From Phenylobacterium sp. (GTDB lineage Bacteria; Pseudomonadota; Alphaproteobacteria; Caulobacterales; Caulobacteraceae), in NCBI RefSeq assembly GCF_030679875.1, contig NZ_JAUXSP010000007.1:1-52398 (forward strand): a stretch of DNA of 52,398 nt, in the 5' to 3' direction. Below are positions 1-8,618 of this stretch, piece by piece. Below the pieces are notes generated by a model that saw only the letters and a list, made by a program, of their open reading frames with translations, was not told the DNA's origin and searched no databases. Position 1 is the first letter of the stretch, and each line of letters begins with the position of its first letter. Both the position numbers and the translations under genes were made by a program.

Positions 1-140
1 ACCTGCGGCGGCGCTCCGGACCGGTGATCAAACTGACATGGGCCATGCTGTGCAGCTACGAGCGCTCTTAAGGACGTCCTTACGAGCACAGCATCGCCAT
101 CCACCTCACCCCGACAAGGCGGCCCCCACCGGAGGCTCAC
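1..140. other. Left edge, non-coding IS debris
   Basis: No gene was recognised here. The only structure seen is a perfect 14-base palindrome at 69-82 (TAAGGACGTCCTTA). The segment touches the point near 140 where the IS110 transposase loses similarity to its family, so it is probably flanking DNA or the end of another deleted element. Confidence 0.4.
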
Positions 141-561
141 GGTTGATCAGGGCGGTTCGAGCCAGGACCAGCCGCTCTCGGGCCCGGTGCAGGGACTGCA
201 AGTCGAGCTGAGCCTCGCTCTTCAGCGTCACGAACCGCATCGTCGGCCGAGTTGCGGCCTCTGCGATCGCCTCGGCGTCCCGATCGTCGGTCTTTTGCGC
301 CTTCACGTAGGGCTGAACGTACTCCGGCGACATCAGCCTTACCGTGTGCCCCTGGTCGGCGATGACGCGCCCCAAGAAATGCGCTCCGCAGCACGCCTCC
401 ATGGCGACGACGCAGGCCGGCAAGGCCGCTGTGAACGCCATTACGCCCTCGCGGGTCATCTTCCGCCGCATCACCACCGCTCCGGCCGCGTCCAGACCGG
501 CAAGGCTGCAGCTGTTCTTGCCGAGATCGATCCCGAGCACGGCAATGGGTGTCTTGGTCAT
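106..561 (-). pseudogene. IS110-family transposase, N-terminal fragment
   Basis: The 151-residue frame carries the RuvC-like DEDD domain of IS110 transposases. GIDLGKN supplies the first Asp near residue 11, MEACCGAH the Glu near 55, and KTDDRDAEAIAEA the closing Asp pair near 91-95. Family members run to roughly 300-400 residues and end in a Transposase_20 domain with a catalytic Ser. Here similarity stops after the ALINR motif near residue 141, and ten unrelated residues lead to a stop. The C-terminal half is therefore deleted and the protein should not transpose DNA. The true break is near position 140; the frame closes at 106. The gene starts at ATG 561, facing the IS3 fragment that begins near 604. 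Family assignment is confident; the exact IS is not identified. Confidence 0.85.
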
Positions 562-603
562 TGGTCCTCTCCTCCAGATCCGACACCATCATGATGCCGG
601 TAA

Positions 604-1303
604 GTGAGGGGCGGGCCATTCCATAAAAGCCGCGCTCATCTTCGGAGCGGCCTCCCGGTGAAGTTCGGGTTCGTCGATGAGCATCGCAAGGTCTGGCCGG
701 TTCGGGTGATGTGCGAGGTCCTGGGGCTGTCGCCCAGTGGCTACTACGCGTGGCGAGGACGGCCCGAGAGCCGGCGGGCTACGGCCAACCGGGCGCTGCT
801 GGAAGACATCCGGCTGATCCACTCCGAGAGCAGCGGGACCTACGGCTCGCCTCGGGTGCACGCCATCCTTCGGGGCCACGGCCGCCGCGTCGGACGCAGC
901 CGCATTGAGCGGTTGATGCGGCGGGCGGGCCTTCGCGGACTGGCCGCCTTGCCACGTCGGGCCAGGACCACTGACAGCCGTCATGGCTATCCGATCGCGT
1001 CCAACAGGCTCGGCCGGAGCTTCACGGCCCAGGCCCCCAACAAAGTCTGGCTCGCCGACCTGACCTATATGCCGACGGGCGAAGGCTGGTTGTACCTCGC
1101 TGCGATCCTGGACATGCACACGCGCAAGATCGTTGGCTGGTCCATGCGCCAGACCCTGCACACCGAGATCGCTCTCGAGGCTCTGAACATGGCCATCGAG
1201 CGACAGCGGCCAGCGCCCGGGCCGATCCATCACTCAGACCGTGGGATCCAACGCGCCGCCGAGACCTATCGCTCAGCCCTTGCCCGACAAGGGATAGCGC
1301 CGT
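604..1303 (+). pseudogene. IS3-family transposase OrfB, 3'-truncated
   Basis: Similarity to IS3-group OrfB begins at the GTG at 658 (VKFGFVDEHRKVWPVR). It continues through an HTH_21-like region and into the rve integrase core. The first catalytic Asp is in WLADLTYM and the second in HHSDRGIQ. After ARQGIAPS, near position 1300, the frame runs into DNA that is the antisense of an IS21 istA gene, so the third catalytic residue (Glu) and the C-terminus are missing. The frame stays open to 1449 only by chance. No matching orfA lies immediately upstream; the only orfA piece in the window (2102-2345) is on the other strand. It is a non-functional remnant. Confidence 0.85.
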
Positions 1304-1961
1304 CGATTGAAGCGCCGGGTCTTGCCGGCGAAGACCGCGTCTACGGCGGTCTTCATGTTGTCGTAGATCCCCCGCGCCGTGACCCCGCCGAACGACGCAA
1401 AGGCCCGCGCGTGGGCGTCGAACACCATCTCCTGGGTCTGCGCGGATAGGCCCGGATGTAGAGGCCGGCTGTGGCACAGCAGCAGGTGCGCCACCTTCAC
1501 GGTCATCGGCGTCCCGCCGATCTCGACCTGGTCGTGGCTCCAGTCAAACTGGTAGGCGTCGCCCGGCGCAAAGCTCAGCGGCACGAACGCCTCGACGGGG
1601 AAGTTCACGCCGCGGCGCTTGGACGACCAGCGGCCGGCGTATCGCCGCACAGCGTCATAGCCACCCTCATATCCCTCCCGGGATAGCAGATCGGCCATCC
1701 GCGTCAGCGTCAGCCGATCCTTCCTGGCACCCGCCGCGTTGGCCTCGAGCATCACCTCCAACTGGGGAATGAAGGCTCCCAGCTTCGGGTGAGGCTGCTC
1801 GGCCCGCTCGTACTCGAACGCCGTCTCTTCAGATCTCAACACCTTGCGGACCGTGTTGCGCGACAGCCCCAACGCCCCAACTCCCGCGCGATCGTCTTCA
1901 CACCCTTACCCCGCCGGAAATGCTCGCGCCGGATCTTCGCCACCGTCTCCACTACCAACAT
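1295..1961 (-). pseudogene. istA: IS21-family transposase IstA, frameshifted and 3'-truncated
   Basis: Reading from ATG 1961, the N-terminus (ETVAKIRREHFRRGKGVKTI) is the IstA helix-turn-helix start. The frame then breaks at a tandem duplication of 8 bases at 1866-1881. It resumes as LSRNTVRKVLRSEE and continues through the rve core (YQFDWSHDQVEIGG, the first catalytic Asp region). Similarity ends at RRFNRR near 1297, where the sequence becomes the antisense of the IS3 OrfB gene. The last catalytic residue and the C-terminal half are gone, and no istB helper gene is present. This is a doubly inactivated IS21 remnant whose outer end is probably the repeat pair at 2021-2077. Confidence 0.85.
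1866..1881. repeat. 8-bp tandem duplication that frameshifts istA
   Basis: GCCCCAAC occurs twice back to back, at 1866-1873 and 1874-1881. Removing one copy restores a continuous IstA reading (REL-G-LSRNTVRK) on the minus strand. The duplication is therefore the likely cause of the frameshift. Confidence 0.85.
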
Positions 1962-2020
1962 CCCCGTCTCGATCCGCAGCTGAACAAGCCGCCGATCTGG
2001 CCATCAAAGCCTCAGGAACA

Positions 2021-2077
2021 GGGGGTCATTTTTCGACACCGATCTCCCCGAGATGGGGATCAGTTTTCCACGCCGAT
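2021..2077. repeat. Direct repeats of an IS21-type end
   Basis: Two 23-base direct repeats lie at 2021-2043 and 2055-2077 and match at 19 of 23 positions. They begin GGGGGTCATTTTTCGACACC and GGGGATCAGTTTTCCACGCC. Multiple internal end repeats upstream of istA are usual in IS21 elements and serve as transposase binding sites. The position, 60-115 bases upstream of the IstA start, fits that role. Assignment to this IS is an inference. Confidence 0.6.
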
Positions 2078-2101
2078 TCACACTCGTACACCAGCTCCCG
2101 C

Positions 2102-2345
2102 CTACGAGCAGGCCTCAGAGCTTGTGCTTCGCGGCCCTTTGGGTCGGCGGATCACATGCTGCAGCATCTCCCGGTCCAGAGAGAGATCCGTCACCAGCTT
2201 TCGCAGCCTGGTGTTCTCGTCTTCCAGCTGCTTTAGCCGCTTCATCTCGGTCGGCAGCAGGCCGTCGTATTTCTTCTTCCAGTTAAAATAGGTCGCCTGG
2301 CTGATCCCGGCCTTGCGGCAAATGTCCGCCACTGGTAGCCGCTTA
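2102..2345 (-). pseudogene. IS3-family OrfA, C-terminal fragment
   Basis: The readable part is ICRKAGISQATYFNWKKKYDG followed by the leucine-zipper segment EMKRLKQLEDENTRLRKLV and LDREMLQHVIRR. This is the end of the HTH and the coiled-coil multimerisation region of an IS3 OrfA. Upstream similarity stops near 2345, where unrelated sequence begins. The open frame continues through ISAzo13 and nitronate monooxygenase DNA only by chance. No OrfB follows on this strand; the sequence downstream is the IS21 end. It is a remnant. Confidence 0.8.
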
Positions 2346-2455
2346 GGACATCCGCATCGATAACTGAATCTCATGCTGCCGATGTGGTGGGTGCGGCGGT
2401 GTGACTCAGGTGGAGGGGATTCCGGTGAGGGGCGACGCGGGCTAGCCGGGACGGG

Positions 2456-2951
2456 ATGATCGACGGGCTCGGGATACGGCGGCGGTGGGAGGCGGACGGC
2501 TCGAAGCGGGACGAGCGGGGGCGGCGGGTGTTCGCCGCGAGCGAGACGCGGGCTGCGGGCCGGGGCGGGTTGGCCGCGGTCTCGGCGATCACGGGGCTGG
2601 CGCGCTCGACGATCGGGCGCGGGGTCAGAGACCTCGATGCCGAGCCTCCGCCGCGCGGCCGGGTGCGCCGGGAGGGGGGCGGCCCGAAGCCGTTGAGCGA
2701 GCGCGATCCGACGCTGCTGGCCGATCTGATGCGTCTTGTCGAGCCGGCGACGCGGGGCGATCCGGAGCGCCTGCTGCTGTGGGTGTCGAAGAGCCTGGAC
2801 AAGCTGGCCTCGGCGCTTGCCGACATGGGCCATGCGATCAGCCCCAACAGCGTGCGCAAGCTGCTGACCCAGCTCGGCTTCTCGCGCCAGGCCAACCGCA
2901 AGGCCGCTGAAGGCGCGAGCCATCCCGACCGCAACCCCCAGTTCGAGCACA
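2456..2951 (+). pseudogene. ISAzo13-family transposase, N-terminal fragment
   Basis: The frame reads RRVFAASETRAAGRGGLAAV, then LARSTIGRGVRDL and the proline-arginine linker of ISAzo13 transposases. It continues with GGGPKPLSERDPTLLADL, the WVSKSLDKLASAL block and SRQANRKAAEGASHPDRNPQF. Similarity stops immediately after this last motif, near 2951. The plus strand then becomes the antisense of the nitronate monooxygenase gene, although the frame remains open to 3250. The catalytic DDE core is missing, so it is inactive. The insertion or later deletion also removed the 3' end of the monooxygenase gene. Confidence 0.8.
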
Positions 2952-3808
2952 TAGGCGCCAACCGTGTCCGCGTCCCCGGACTCCACCAGAACCTCCTTCT
3001 GGAACTGCTGGATGCCGGCCTCATCCGTGGCCATGAACGCGGTCCCGACCCAAGCGCCCTCGGCGCCCAGCATTATGGCGGCCGCAACGCCCCGCCCGTC
3101 AGCGATGCCGCCCGCGCCCAGGACCGGAACACGGCCGCCCATGGCGTCGACGACCTGAGGGATCAGCGCCGTTGTTCCATCGGCGAGTTGTGGCCGCCGC
3201 CGTCATGTCCCTGCGCGACCACGACGTCGACACCCGCGGCCGCCACCTGAAGGGCGTGCTTGACCGAACCGATGACCGACATCACCTTGGTTCCGTTCTC
3301 ACGCATCCGCTCCATCCAGGGACCGGCGTTGCCGAGCCCGGCAGCGTAGACCGGCACCTTCTCCTCGACAACCACCTCCATCTGCTCCTCAAAGAAATCC
3401 TTCGAGAAGAACATCGGGCCGCCTTGGGCGTCTGCGTTGGATCCGCGGCGAGGCCGGAGGACCTTCGTCAGCCCCTCCTGACGCATGAACTCGTCGGCGA
3501 AGGCCTGGTACTCGCCGATCAACTCCGAACGTGAGGGCTTTCCAGTCCCGGCCGCGTCCGTCGGATCGCGCCGGATTGAGGCCGGCAGAAGCGTGTCAAC
3601 CTCGAATGGCTTGTCCGTCAGGGATTTCACTTCCCGGATCCACTCGCGCAGCTCCTCGCGCGAACAGGCCGCTGCGCCCAGCACCCCTAGCCCCGCCTGC
3701 ATTCGAAACCGCAGCCGCAAGGCGCCGAACGCTGGCGCCGCCCATCCCAGCCAGCACGATCGGATACTCGATGTTCAATATATCGCAGATGCGGCTGTGC
3801 AGGGGCAT
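2952..3808 (-). pseudogene. Nitronate monooxygenase (2-nitropropane dioxygenase family), broken
   Basis: The gene starts at ATG 3808 (MPLHSRICDILNIEYPIVLA), typical of the FMN-dependent NMO/NPD family of TIM-barrel enzymes that oxidise alkyl nitronates. It is broken three times. An extra G in the run at 3691-3694 shifts the frame after AAVSNAGG. A one-base loss near 3176-3180 shifts it after GHDGGGHNSP. The 3' end is cut near 2952 by the ISAzo13 fragment. Between the breaks the family motifs are intact, including GHDGGGHNS and GGRVPVLGAGGIADG (flavin phosphate binding). It lies 79 bases downstream of the Baeyer-Villiger gene on the same strand and was probably its operon partner. No active product is expected. 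Confidence 0.85.
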
Positions 3809-3887
3809 TATGGGGTTCCTGTCTGCAAGGTTGGAGTTTGTCTCGGCCGACGAACATCGGCTTGGCTGGCCGCAGGGGCGACTGCGG

Positions 3888-5525
3888 TCATGCCCGCGCC
3901 TTGGCTTGTGTGGCGCCGACCGTCGACGCTGAGTGACGGAAGCCGCGGTAACCCTCGGCCGCCACCTGGTTGCAGATCTGCCGGTAGTGGCCGCCGACGT
4001 AGGGCATGAAGACCCGCGGCTTTCCGGGGATGTTGGCGCCGATGTACCAGCTGTTAGCCTTCGGGAAGAGGGTCTTGTCGGCGGCCTCGTTGACCTTGCG
4101 CACCCAGTCCTCCTGGGCCTGCGGGTCGGCCTCGATGACCTCCACGCCGTTCGCGTCCAGCCAGGCCAGACAGTCGCTGATCCAGTCCACGTGCTGCTCA
4201 CAGCTGCTAATCATGTTGGACAGCACCGAGGGGCTGCCCGGACCGGCGACGGTGAAGAAGTTGGGGAAGCCTGCCACCTGGAGGCCGAGGTAGGTCTTCG
4301 GCCCGTCGCCCCAGGCTTCGGCCAGGCTGAACCCGCCCCGGCCCCGGATGTCGATGTTCAGCAGCGCGCCGGTCATGGCATCGAAGCCGGTGGCATAGAC
4401 GATGGCGTCGACCGAGTACTCCTGCGCCGTGGTCCGCACGCCAGCTGGCGTAATCGCCTCGATTGGCGCCTTCCTGAGGTTCACCAGGGTGACGTTGTCC
4501 TGGTTGAAGACCTCGTAGTAGCCGGTGTCGACGCAGATCCGCTTGGCGCCGATGGGGTGGTCGTCGGGCAGCAGCGCCTCGGCGACCTCTGGGTCCTTCA
4601 CGGTCTCGCGGATCTTCTCGCGCACGAAGTTGGCCGCCGCGTCGTTGGCGATGGGGTTGGTCAACAGGTCCGCCAGAGCGCCCAGGTAGCCGGCCCCGCC
4701 GATGTTCCATAGCTCCTCGAACCTGGCCCGCTGCTGCTCGGCGGTGAGGCTGCGGAACGGGCTGCCGCCGGCGATCCCGGCCGTGCCCTCCAGCACCATC
4801 TGCCGATACGCCGGGTACTGCTCCCAGAAGGCGGCGTATTCCTTGTCCCGCAGCGGTCCGTTGCGGGCCGGCACGCTGAAGTTGGGCGTACGTTGGAGGA
4901 CGTAGACATGACCGGCGTCCTTGGCGATCTCGGTGATCGACTGGATGGCTGACGAGCCGGTGCCGATCACCGCCACCGTCTGCCCCGCGAAGCTGACGGG
5001 CTCGTGCGGCCACTTGCCGGTGTGGAAGGTGCTGCCCTGGAAGGTGCCCTGGCCGGGCAGGTCGGGCGCACGGGGCACGGAGAGGCAGCCCGTCGCCATG
5101 ATGCAGAACCGGGCCCTCACGCGGTCACCCCGGTCGGTGGTGACCGTCCAGCGGCCGGTCGCCTCGTCCCAGACCGCCGACTTCACCTTGGTCTCGAAGG
5201 CGAAGGCGCGCTTCAGGTCGTACTTCTCGGCGACGAATTCGGCGTAGGCCAGGATCTCGGGCTGGGCGGCGTACTTCTCGCTCCAGCGCCACTCCTGCTG
5301 CACCTCGGCCGACCAGGTGTAGGAGTAGAACAGGCTCGGAATGTCGCAGCGCGCGCCCGGGTAACGGTTCCAGTACCAGGTGCCGCCGACGCCGCCGGCC
5401 GCATCGAAGCCCTGGATGCTCAGCCCCAGTTCGCGCAGGCGGTGGACCATGTAGAGGCCGCCGAACCCGGCCCCGACGACCACCGCGTCCACCTCCGCCA
5501 CGATGGGCGCCCTGACTTGGCTCAC
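3888..5525 (-). CDS. Baeyer-Villiger flavin monooxygenase (cyclohexanone monooxygenase type)
   Basis: This 545-residue protein is full length for a type I Baeyer-Villiger monooxygenase, a FAD and NADPH enzyme that inserts oxygen next to a carbonyl to form an ester or lactone. The FAD Rossmann motif GAGFGG is at residues 18-23. The fingerprint FxGxxxHTxxWP appears as FQGSTFHTGKWP at 162-173, and the NADPH motif GTGSSA is at 188-193. The ATG-dependent motif near the C-terminus (YATGFDAMTGALL) is also present. Translation starts at GTG 5525, overlapping the stop of the TetR gene as GTGA, so the two are probably co-transcribed and translationally coupled. With the divergent acyl-CoA genes it probably opens a cyclic or branched ketone. 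The substrate cannot be read from the sequence. Confidence 0.9.
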   Translation of the reverse strand: MSQVRAPIVAEVDAVVVGAGFGGLYMVHRLRELGLSIQGFDAAGGVGGTWYWNRYPGARCDIPSLFYSYTWSAEVQQEWRWSEKYAAQPEILAYAEFVAEKYDLKRAFAFETKVKSAVWDEATGRWTVTTDRGDRVRARFCIMATGCLSVPRAPDLPGQGTFQGSTFHTGKWPHEPVSFAGQTVAVIGTGSSAIQSITEIAKDAGHVYVLQRTPNFSVPARNGPLRDKEYAAFWEQYPAYRQMVLEGTAGIAGGSPFRSLTAEQQRARFEELWNIGGAGYLGALADLLTNPIANDAAANFVREKIRETVKDPEVAEALLPDDHPIGAKRICVDTGYYEVFNQDNVTLVNLRKAPIEAITPAGVRTTAQEYSVDAIVYATGFDAMTGALLNIDIRGRGGFSLAEAWGDGPKTYLGLQVAGFPNFFTVAGPGSPSVLSNMISSCEQHVDWISDCLAWLDANGVEVIEADPQAQEDWVRKVNEAADKTLFPKANSWYIGANIPGKPRVFMPYVGGHYRQICNQVAAEGYRGFRHSASTVGATQAKARA

Positions 5526-6175
5526 GCACTCACCCCCCGGTCCTTTTTGTCATTCTCTGTCATATCTGTGGCTCGGACACCGTGAAGAACCGCCTCCACA
5601 AGCTCGGATACGAAATCCTGCATCTTGGCCATCATCACTCCGCGGAGCCGTGCAGGCGTCGTCCGGATGTGGTTGGTCACCGCCCCCACGACCATGTCCA
5701 TCATCAGGCCGGGATTTGTTGCTGGCGTGATCTCCCCACGCGCAATGGCACGCCGCACAATGGCGCGGCCGTGTCGGATTGTGTCGTCCGAATAGGGACG
5801 CAGAAAATCCAGCATCTCCGGGTGTCGCGCGGAGTCTAAGCTAATTCGCGCATGGGCCTCGCTGTACGGGCCGGTGAGCGTGCGGGCGATCATTCGGGCC
5901 AGCTCTTCCAAGTCCCCACGGATATTTCCGGTGTCGATGCTGGAGACGGTCAGCCACCGCGCTTGCAGCGTATGCCTCAGAAGTTCACCGCGCGTCGGCC
6001 AGCGCCTGTAGAGCGACGCCTTCCCCACGCAGGCTTTGCGCGCAACTGATTCGAAGTTGAACCCCGACCAGCCCGCCTCTGCATACTGAGCCATGGCCGC
6101 ATCGAACACACGCGATTCGATCGACGGATCGCGCGGGCGACCTCGCGCAGCGATCGAAGTGGCGACATCGGTCAT
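5522..6175 (-). CDS. TetR/AcrR-family transcriptional regulator
   Basis: This 217-residue protein has a TetR helix-turn-helix at about residues 12-60 (AAMAQYAEAGWSGFNFESVA then VGKASLYRRWPTR). A helical C-terminal ligand-binding domain follows and resembles the TetR_C_11 type (RPYSDDTIRHGRAIVRRAI). It is the first gene of the minus-strand unit and overlaps the monooxygenase gene by four bases. It lies back to back with the acyl-CoA dehydrogenase operon across an 89-base gap. A local repressor of both directions, released by a pathway metabolite or acyl-CoA, is the natural inference. The ligand is unknown. Confidence 0.9.
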   Translation of the reverse strand: MTDVATSIAARGRPRDPSIESRVFDAAMAQYAEAGWSGFNFESVARKACVGKASLYRRWPTRGELLRHTLQARWLTVSSIDTGNIRGDLEELARMIARTLTGPYSEAHARISLDSARHPEMLDFLRPYSDDTIRHGRAIVRRAIARGEITPATNPGLMMDMVVGAVTNHIRTTPARLRGVMMAKMQDFVSELVEAVLHGVRATDMTENDKKDRGVSA

Positions 6176-6264
6176 TCCTCACTTTTAGCCTTGCGTGGTG
6201 ACAAAGTGTAGGTCTTTCTGACGATCACCGTCCGAAACTCGAACGAGGTCACGTCGGAGCAACC
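6176..6264. promoter_or_regulatory. Divergent intergenic region between tetR and acyl-CoA dehydrogenase genes
   Basis: These 89 bases separate two divergently transcribed units and must hold at least the tetR promoter and probably the operon promoter. I saw no clear TetR-type palindrome or confident -35/-10 pair. The plus-strand start at 6265 is preceded by GGAGCAACC, a usable ribosome binding site. Confidence 0.45.
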
Positions 6265-7386
6265 ATGGTCAGCCTCCCGATCGAAGAGCGCCTGGCGTTC
6301 CAGGGCTCCATGCTGCGCCTGCTGGCCGAGCGCAGTACGGAAGCCGACGTGCGCCGCGTCATGGAGACCGACGCCGGCTACGATCCCGACGTCTGGAAGG
6401 CGCTGGCGGAGATCGGCGCCGTCGGCCTGCTCGTCGACCCGGAGTACGGCGGCGCGGGCGCAGGCCCCCTGGAACTCGAGCTGGTGATGGAAGCGGTCGG
6501 CGCCGCCCTCCTCTGCTCCCCTCTGCTCACCAGCGGCGTGCTGGCGGCGGGCTTGCTTCAGGCGCTTGGGGATGCGGAGGCCAATGCGCGCCTGCTGCCC
6601 GGGATCGCTGACGGCTCACGCATCGCTACCGCCGCCTTGACCGGCTCCGCCGGAACCTGGACGCCGGACGGCGTCGCTGTGCGGGCGCGCGCCGACGGCG
6701 AGGCCTGGGGTCTGGAGGGTCAAGCGAGCTTCGTCACCCACGGCCAAATCGCCGACGTGCTGCTGGTCGCCGCAGTGGAGGCTGACGGGATCTCGGTGTT
6801 CGAGGTCGATCCGACGGCCGGCGGCGTGGCGGTGAAGCCCCTGCCCGTGTTCGACCACACGCTGCGGCTGGCGCAGATCAGCTTCGAAGCCGCACCGGCC
6901 AGGCTCGTCGGGAAGCAGCATGCCGGCTGGAACGCCGTCGAGGAGGCGCTGGGCCTCGCCCGCGTCGCGCTGGCCGGTGAACAGGCCGGCGGTGGCCGAC
7001 GGGTGCTGGAGTTCACCGTCGACTACGCCAAAAACCGCATCCAGTTCGGACGGTCGATCGGCAGCTACCAGGCCATCAAGCACATGGCCGCCGACCTCCT
7101 CGTGGAGTCCGAGAGCGCCACGTCCGCCGCCCGCCACGCCGCCGCCCAGCTCGCCGCCGGCGCGCCGGACGCCAAGTCCGCGGTGGAGCTCGCCGCCTTC
7201 GCCTGCGCCGATGCGTTCGTGAAGATCTGCGCCGACGCCATCCAGATGCACGGCGGCATCGCCTTCACCTGGAACCACCCGGCCCACCTCTACCTGCGCC
7301 GGGCCCGGGCCGACGCCCAGCTGTTCGGCGCCCCGGCCTTTCACCGCGAGCGCTACGTCGCCGAACTGGAGGCCGCCCATGGCTAA
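6265..7386 (+). CDS. Acyl-CoA dehydrogenase, first of a pair
   Basis: This 373-residue acyl-CoA dehydrogenase oxidises an acyl-CoA to the 2-enoyl-CoA using FAD. The N-terminal helical domain contains LLVDPEYGGAGAGPLE near residues 53-68. A beta domain follows, then the C-terminal helices with AKNRIQFGRSIGSYQAIKH and the FAD-contacting QMHGGIAFTW-NH segment near residue 328. Many relatives have Glu-His where this protein has Asn-His, so it may lack the catalytic base and act as the partner subunit of a heteromer. It overlaps the next dehydrogenase gene by eight bases, which suggests the two are made and assembled together, as with paired FadE enzymes of sterol side-chain breakdown. Substrate unknown. 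Confidence 0.9.
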   Translation: MVSLPIEERLAFQGSMLRLLAERSTEADVRRVMETDAGYDPDVWKALAEIGAVGLLVDPEYGGAGAGPLELELVMEAVGAALLCSPLLTSGVLAAGLLQALGDAEANARLLPGIADGSRIATAALTGSAGTWTPDGVAVRARADGEAWGLEGQASFVTHGQIADVLLVAAVEADGISVFEVDPTAGGVAVKPLPVFDHTLRLAQISFEAAPARLVGKQHAGWNAVEEALGLARVALAGEQAGGGRRVLEFTVDYAKNRIQFGRSIGSYQAIKHMAADLLVESESATSAARHAAAQLAAGAPDAKSAVELAAFACADAFVKICADAIQMHGGIAFTWNHPAHLYLRRARADAQLFGAPAFHRERYVAELEAAHG

Positions 7387-8572
7387 CGACGCCGCCCTAC
7401 CGGTCACCGACGACAGCCTGCGTGAGGAGGTCCGCGCCTGGCTGGCCGCCAACTGGACCGGCCCGCTGCAGAGCGAGGCCGAGCGCAAGGCCTGGGTCGC
7501 CAAGGTGATCGAGGCTCGCTGGGCCGTCCCCCGCTGGCCGACCGAATGGATGGGCCGGGGCCTGAGCGACGCCCAGGCCCGCGTCGTCGAGCGCGAGTTC
7601 GCCGCCGTCGGCGCGCCCGGCACCGGCCAGGACCGCACCAACCTGTGGGCCAACACCCTGCTCGCGGGGGGCACGCAGGCGCTCAAGGAGAAGCTGATCG
7701 TCCCGCTGCTGCGCGGCGACGTCGGCATGTGCCTGCTCTACTCCGAGCCCGGCGCCGGCTCGGACCTGGCCGGCGTCCGCACCCGCGCCGACCGCCAGGG
7801 CGACCACTTCGTGGTCAATGGCCAGAAGGTCTGGACCAGCTACGCCGCCGCCGCCGACTACGGCATGCTGATCGCCCGCACCGACTGGGACGTGCCCAAG
7901 CACCGCGGCATCAGCTTCTTCTTTCTGCCGATGGAGCAGCCCGGCGTCGAGGTCCACCCGCTGAGGCAGATCACCGGCGAGAGCCAGTTCAACGAGGTGT
8001 TCTTCACCGACGCCGTCTGCCCGGCCGAGAACCTGCTGGGCGAGCTCGGCCAGGGCTGGGGCGTGCTGCAGACCGCGCTCGCCTACGAGCGTTCCGCGAT
8101 GGGTGAAGGCGCCAGAGGTCCGCGCAGCGGCGTCTCGGAGGGCCCCGGCGAGCCGCTGATCGCCCTGGCCCGCGAGGCCGGCGTGCTCTCCGACCCGCTG
8201 ATCCGCCAGGAAATCGCCAGGGTCATCGCCCTGAAGAAGCTCAACGCCCTCAACACCGCCCGGGCCAAGGCCGACCTCAAGCAGGGCACGGCCTCCGCGC
8301 TGATGAGCCTCGGCAAGCTCGCGATGAGCCGCATCCTGCACGAGGAGGCGCGCGTCCGGACCCTGATCCTGGGCGCCGGCAGCGTGCTCGAGGGCCCGGA
8401 CCATCCCCGGGCGGAGGACGCCAACTTCCTGACGCTGAACGCCTACTTCACCTCGATCGGCGGCGGCACCGACCAGATCCAACGCAACATCATCGGCGAG
8501 CGGGTCCTGGGCCTGCCCAAGGAGCCGGAGGTGGACCGGGACATCCCGTTCCGCGAGGTTCGCACCAGCTAG
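7379..8572 (+). CDS. Acyl-CoA dehydrogenase, second of a pair
   Basis: This 397-residue protein has all three acyl-CoA dehydrogenase domains. Signatures are EPGAGSDLAGVRTRA near residues 122-136 (FAD and substrate pocket), the VVNGQKVWTSYA block, and GGGTDQIQRNIIGERVLGLP at the C-terminus (dimer and FAD contacts). It overlaps the preceding gene by eight bases and lies 46 bases before the acyl-CoA ligase gene. The pair probably forms a heteromeric flavoenzyme doing the first beta-oxidation step on the CoA ester made by the ligase. Function at family level is firm; the chain type oxidised is not known. Confidence 0.9.
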   Translation: MANDAALPVTDDSLREEVRAWLAANWTGPLQSEAERKAWVAKVIEARWAVPRWPTEWMGRGLSDAQARVVEREFAAVGAPGTGQDRTNLWANTLLAGGTQALKEKLIVPLLRGDVGMCLLYSEPGAGSDLAGVRTRADRQGDHFVVNGQKVWTSYAAAADYGMLIARTDWDVPKHRGISFFFLPMEQPGVEVHPLRQITGESQFNEVFFTDAVCPAENLLGELGQGWGVLQTALAYERSAMGEGARGPRSGVSEGPGEPLIALAREAGVLSDPLIRQEIARVIALKKLNALNTARAKADLKQGTASALMSLGKLAMSRILHEEARVRTLILGAGSVLEGPDHPRAEDANFLTLNAYFTSIGGGTDQIQRNIIGERVLGLPKEPEVDRDIPFREVRTS

Positions 8573-8618
8573 AGGGCGCTCAGCCCCGAAGAACGAAGAA
8601 GGCTAGGGAGAGAGACGC

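Noticed and set aside
69..82. 14-base palindrome as a regulatory operator
   Set aside because: It lies in IS debris without an adjacent intact gene; more likely part of an IS end or a chance palindrome.
2952..3250. ISAzo13 frame continuing as a longer protein, or a fusion with the monooxygenase
   Set aside because: Beyond 2951 the plus-strand frame is just the antisense of the nitronate monooxygenase coding sequence.
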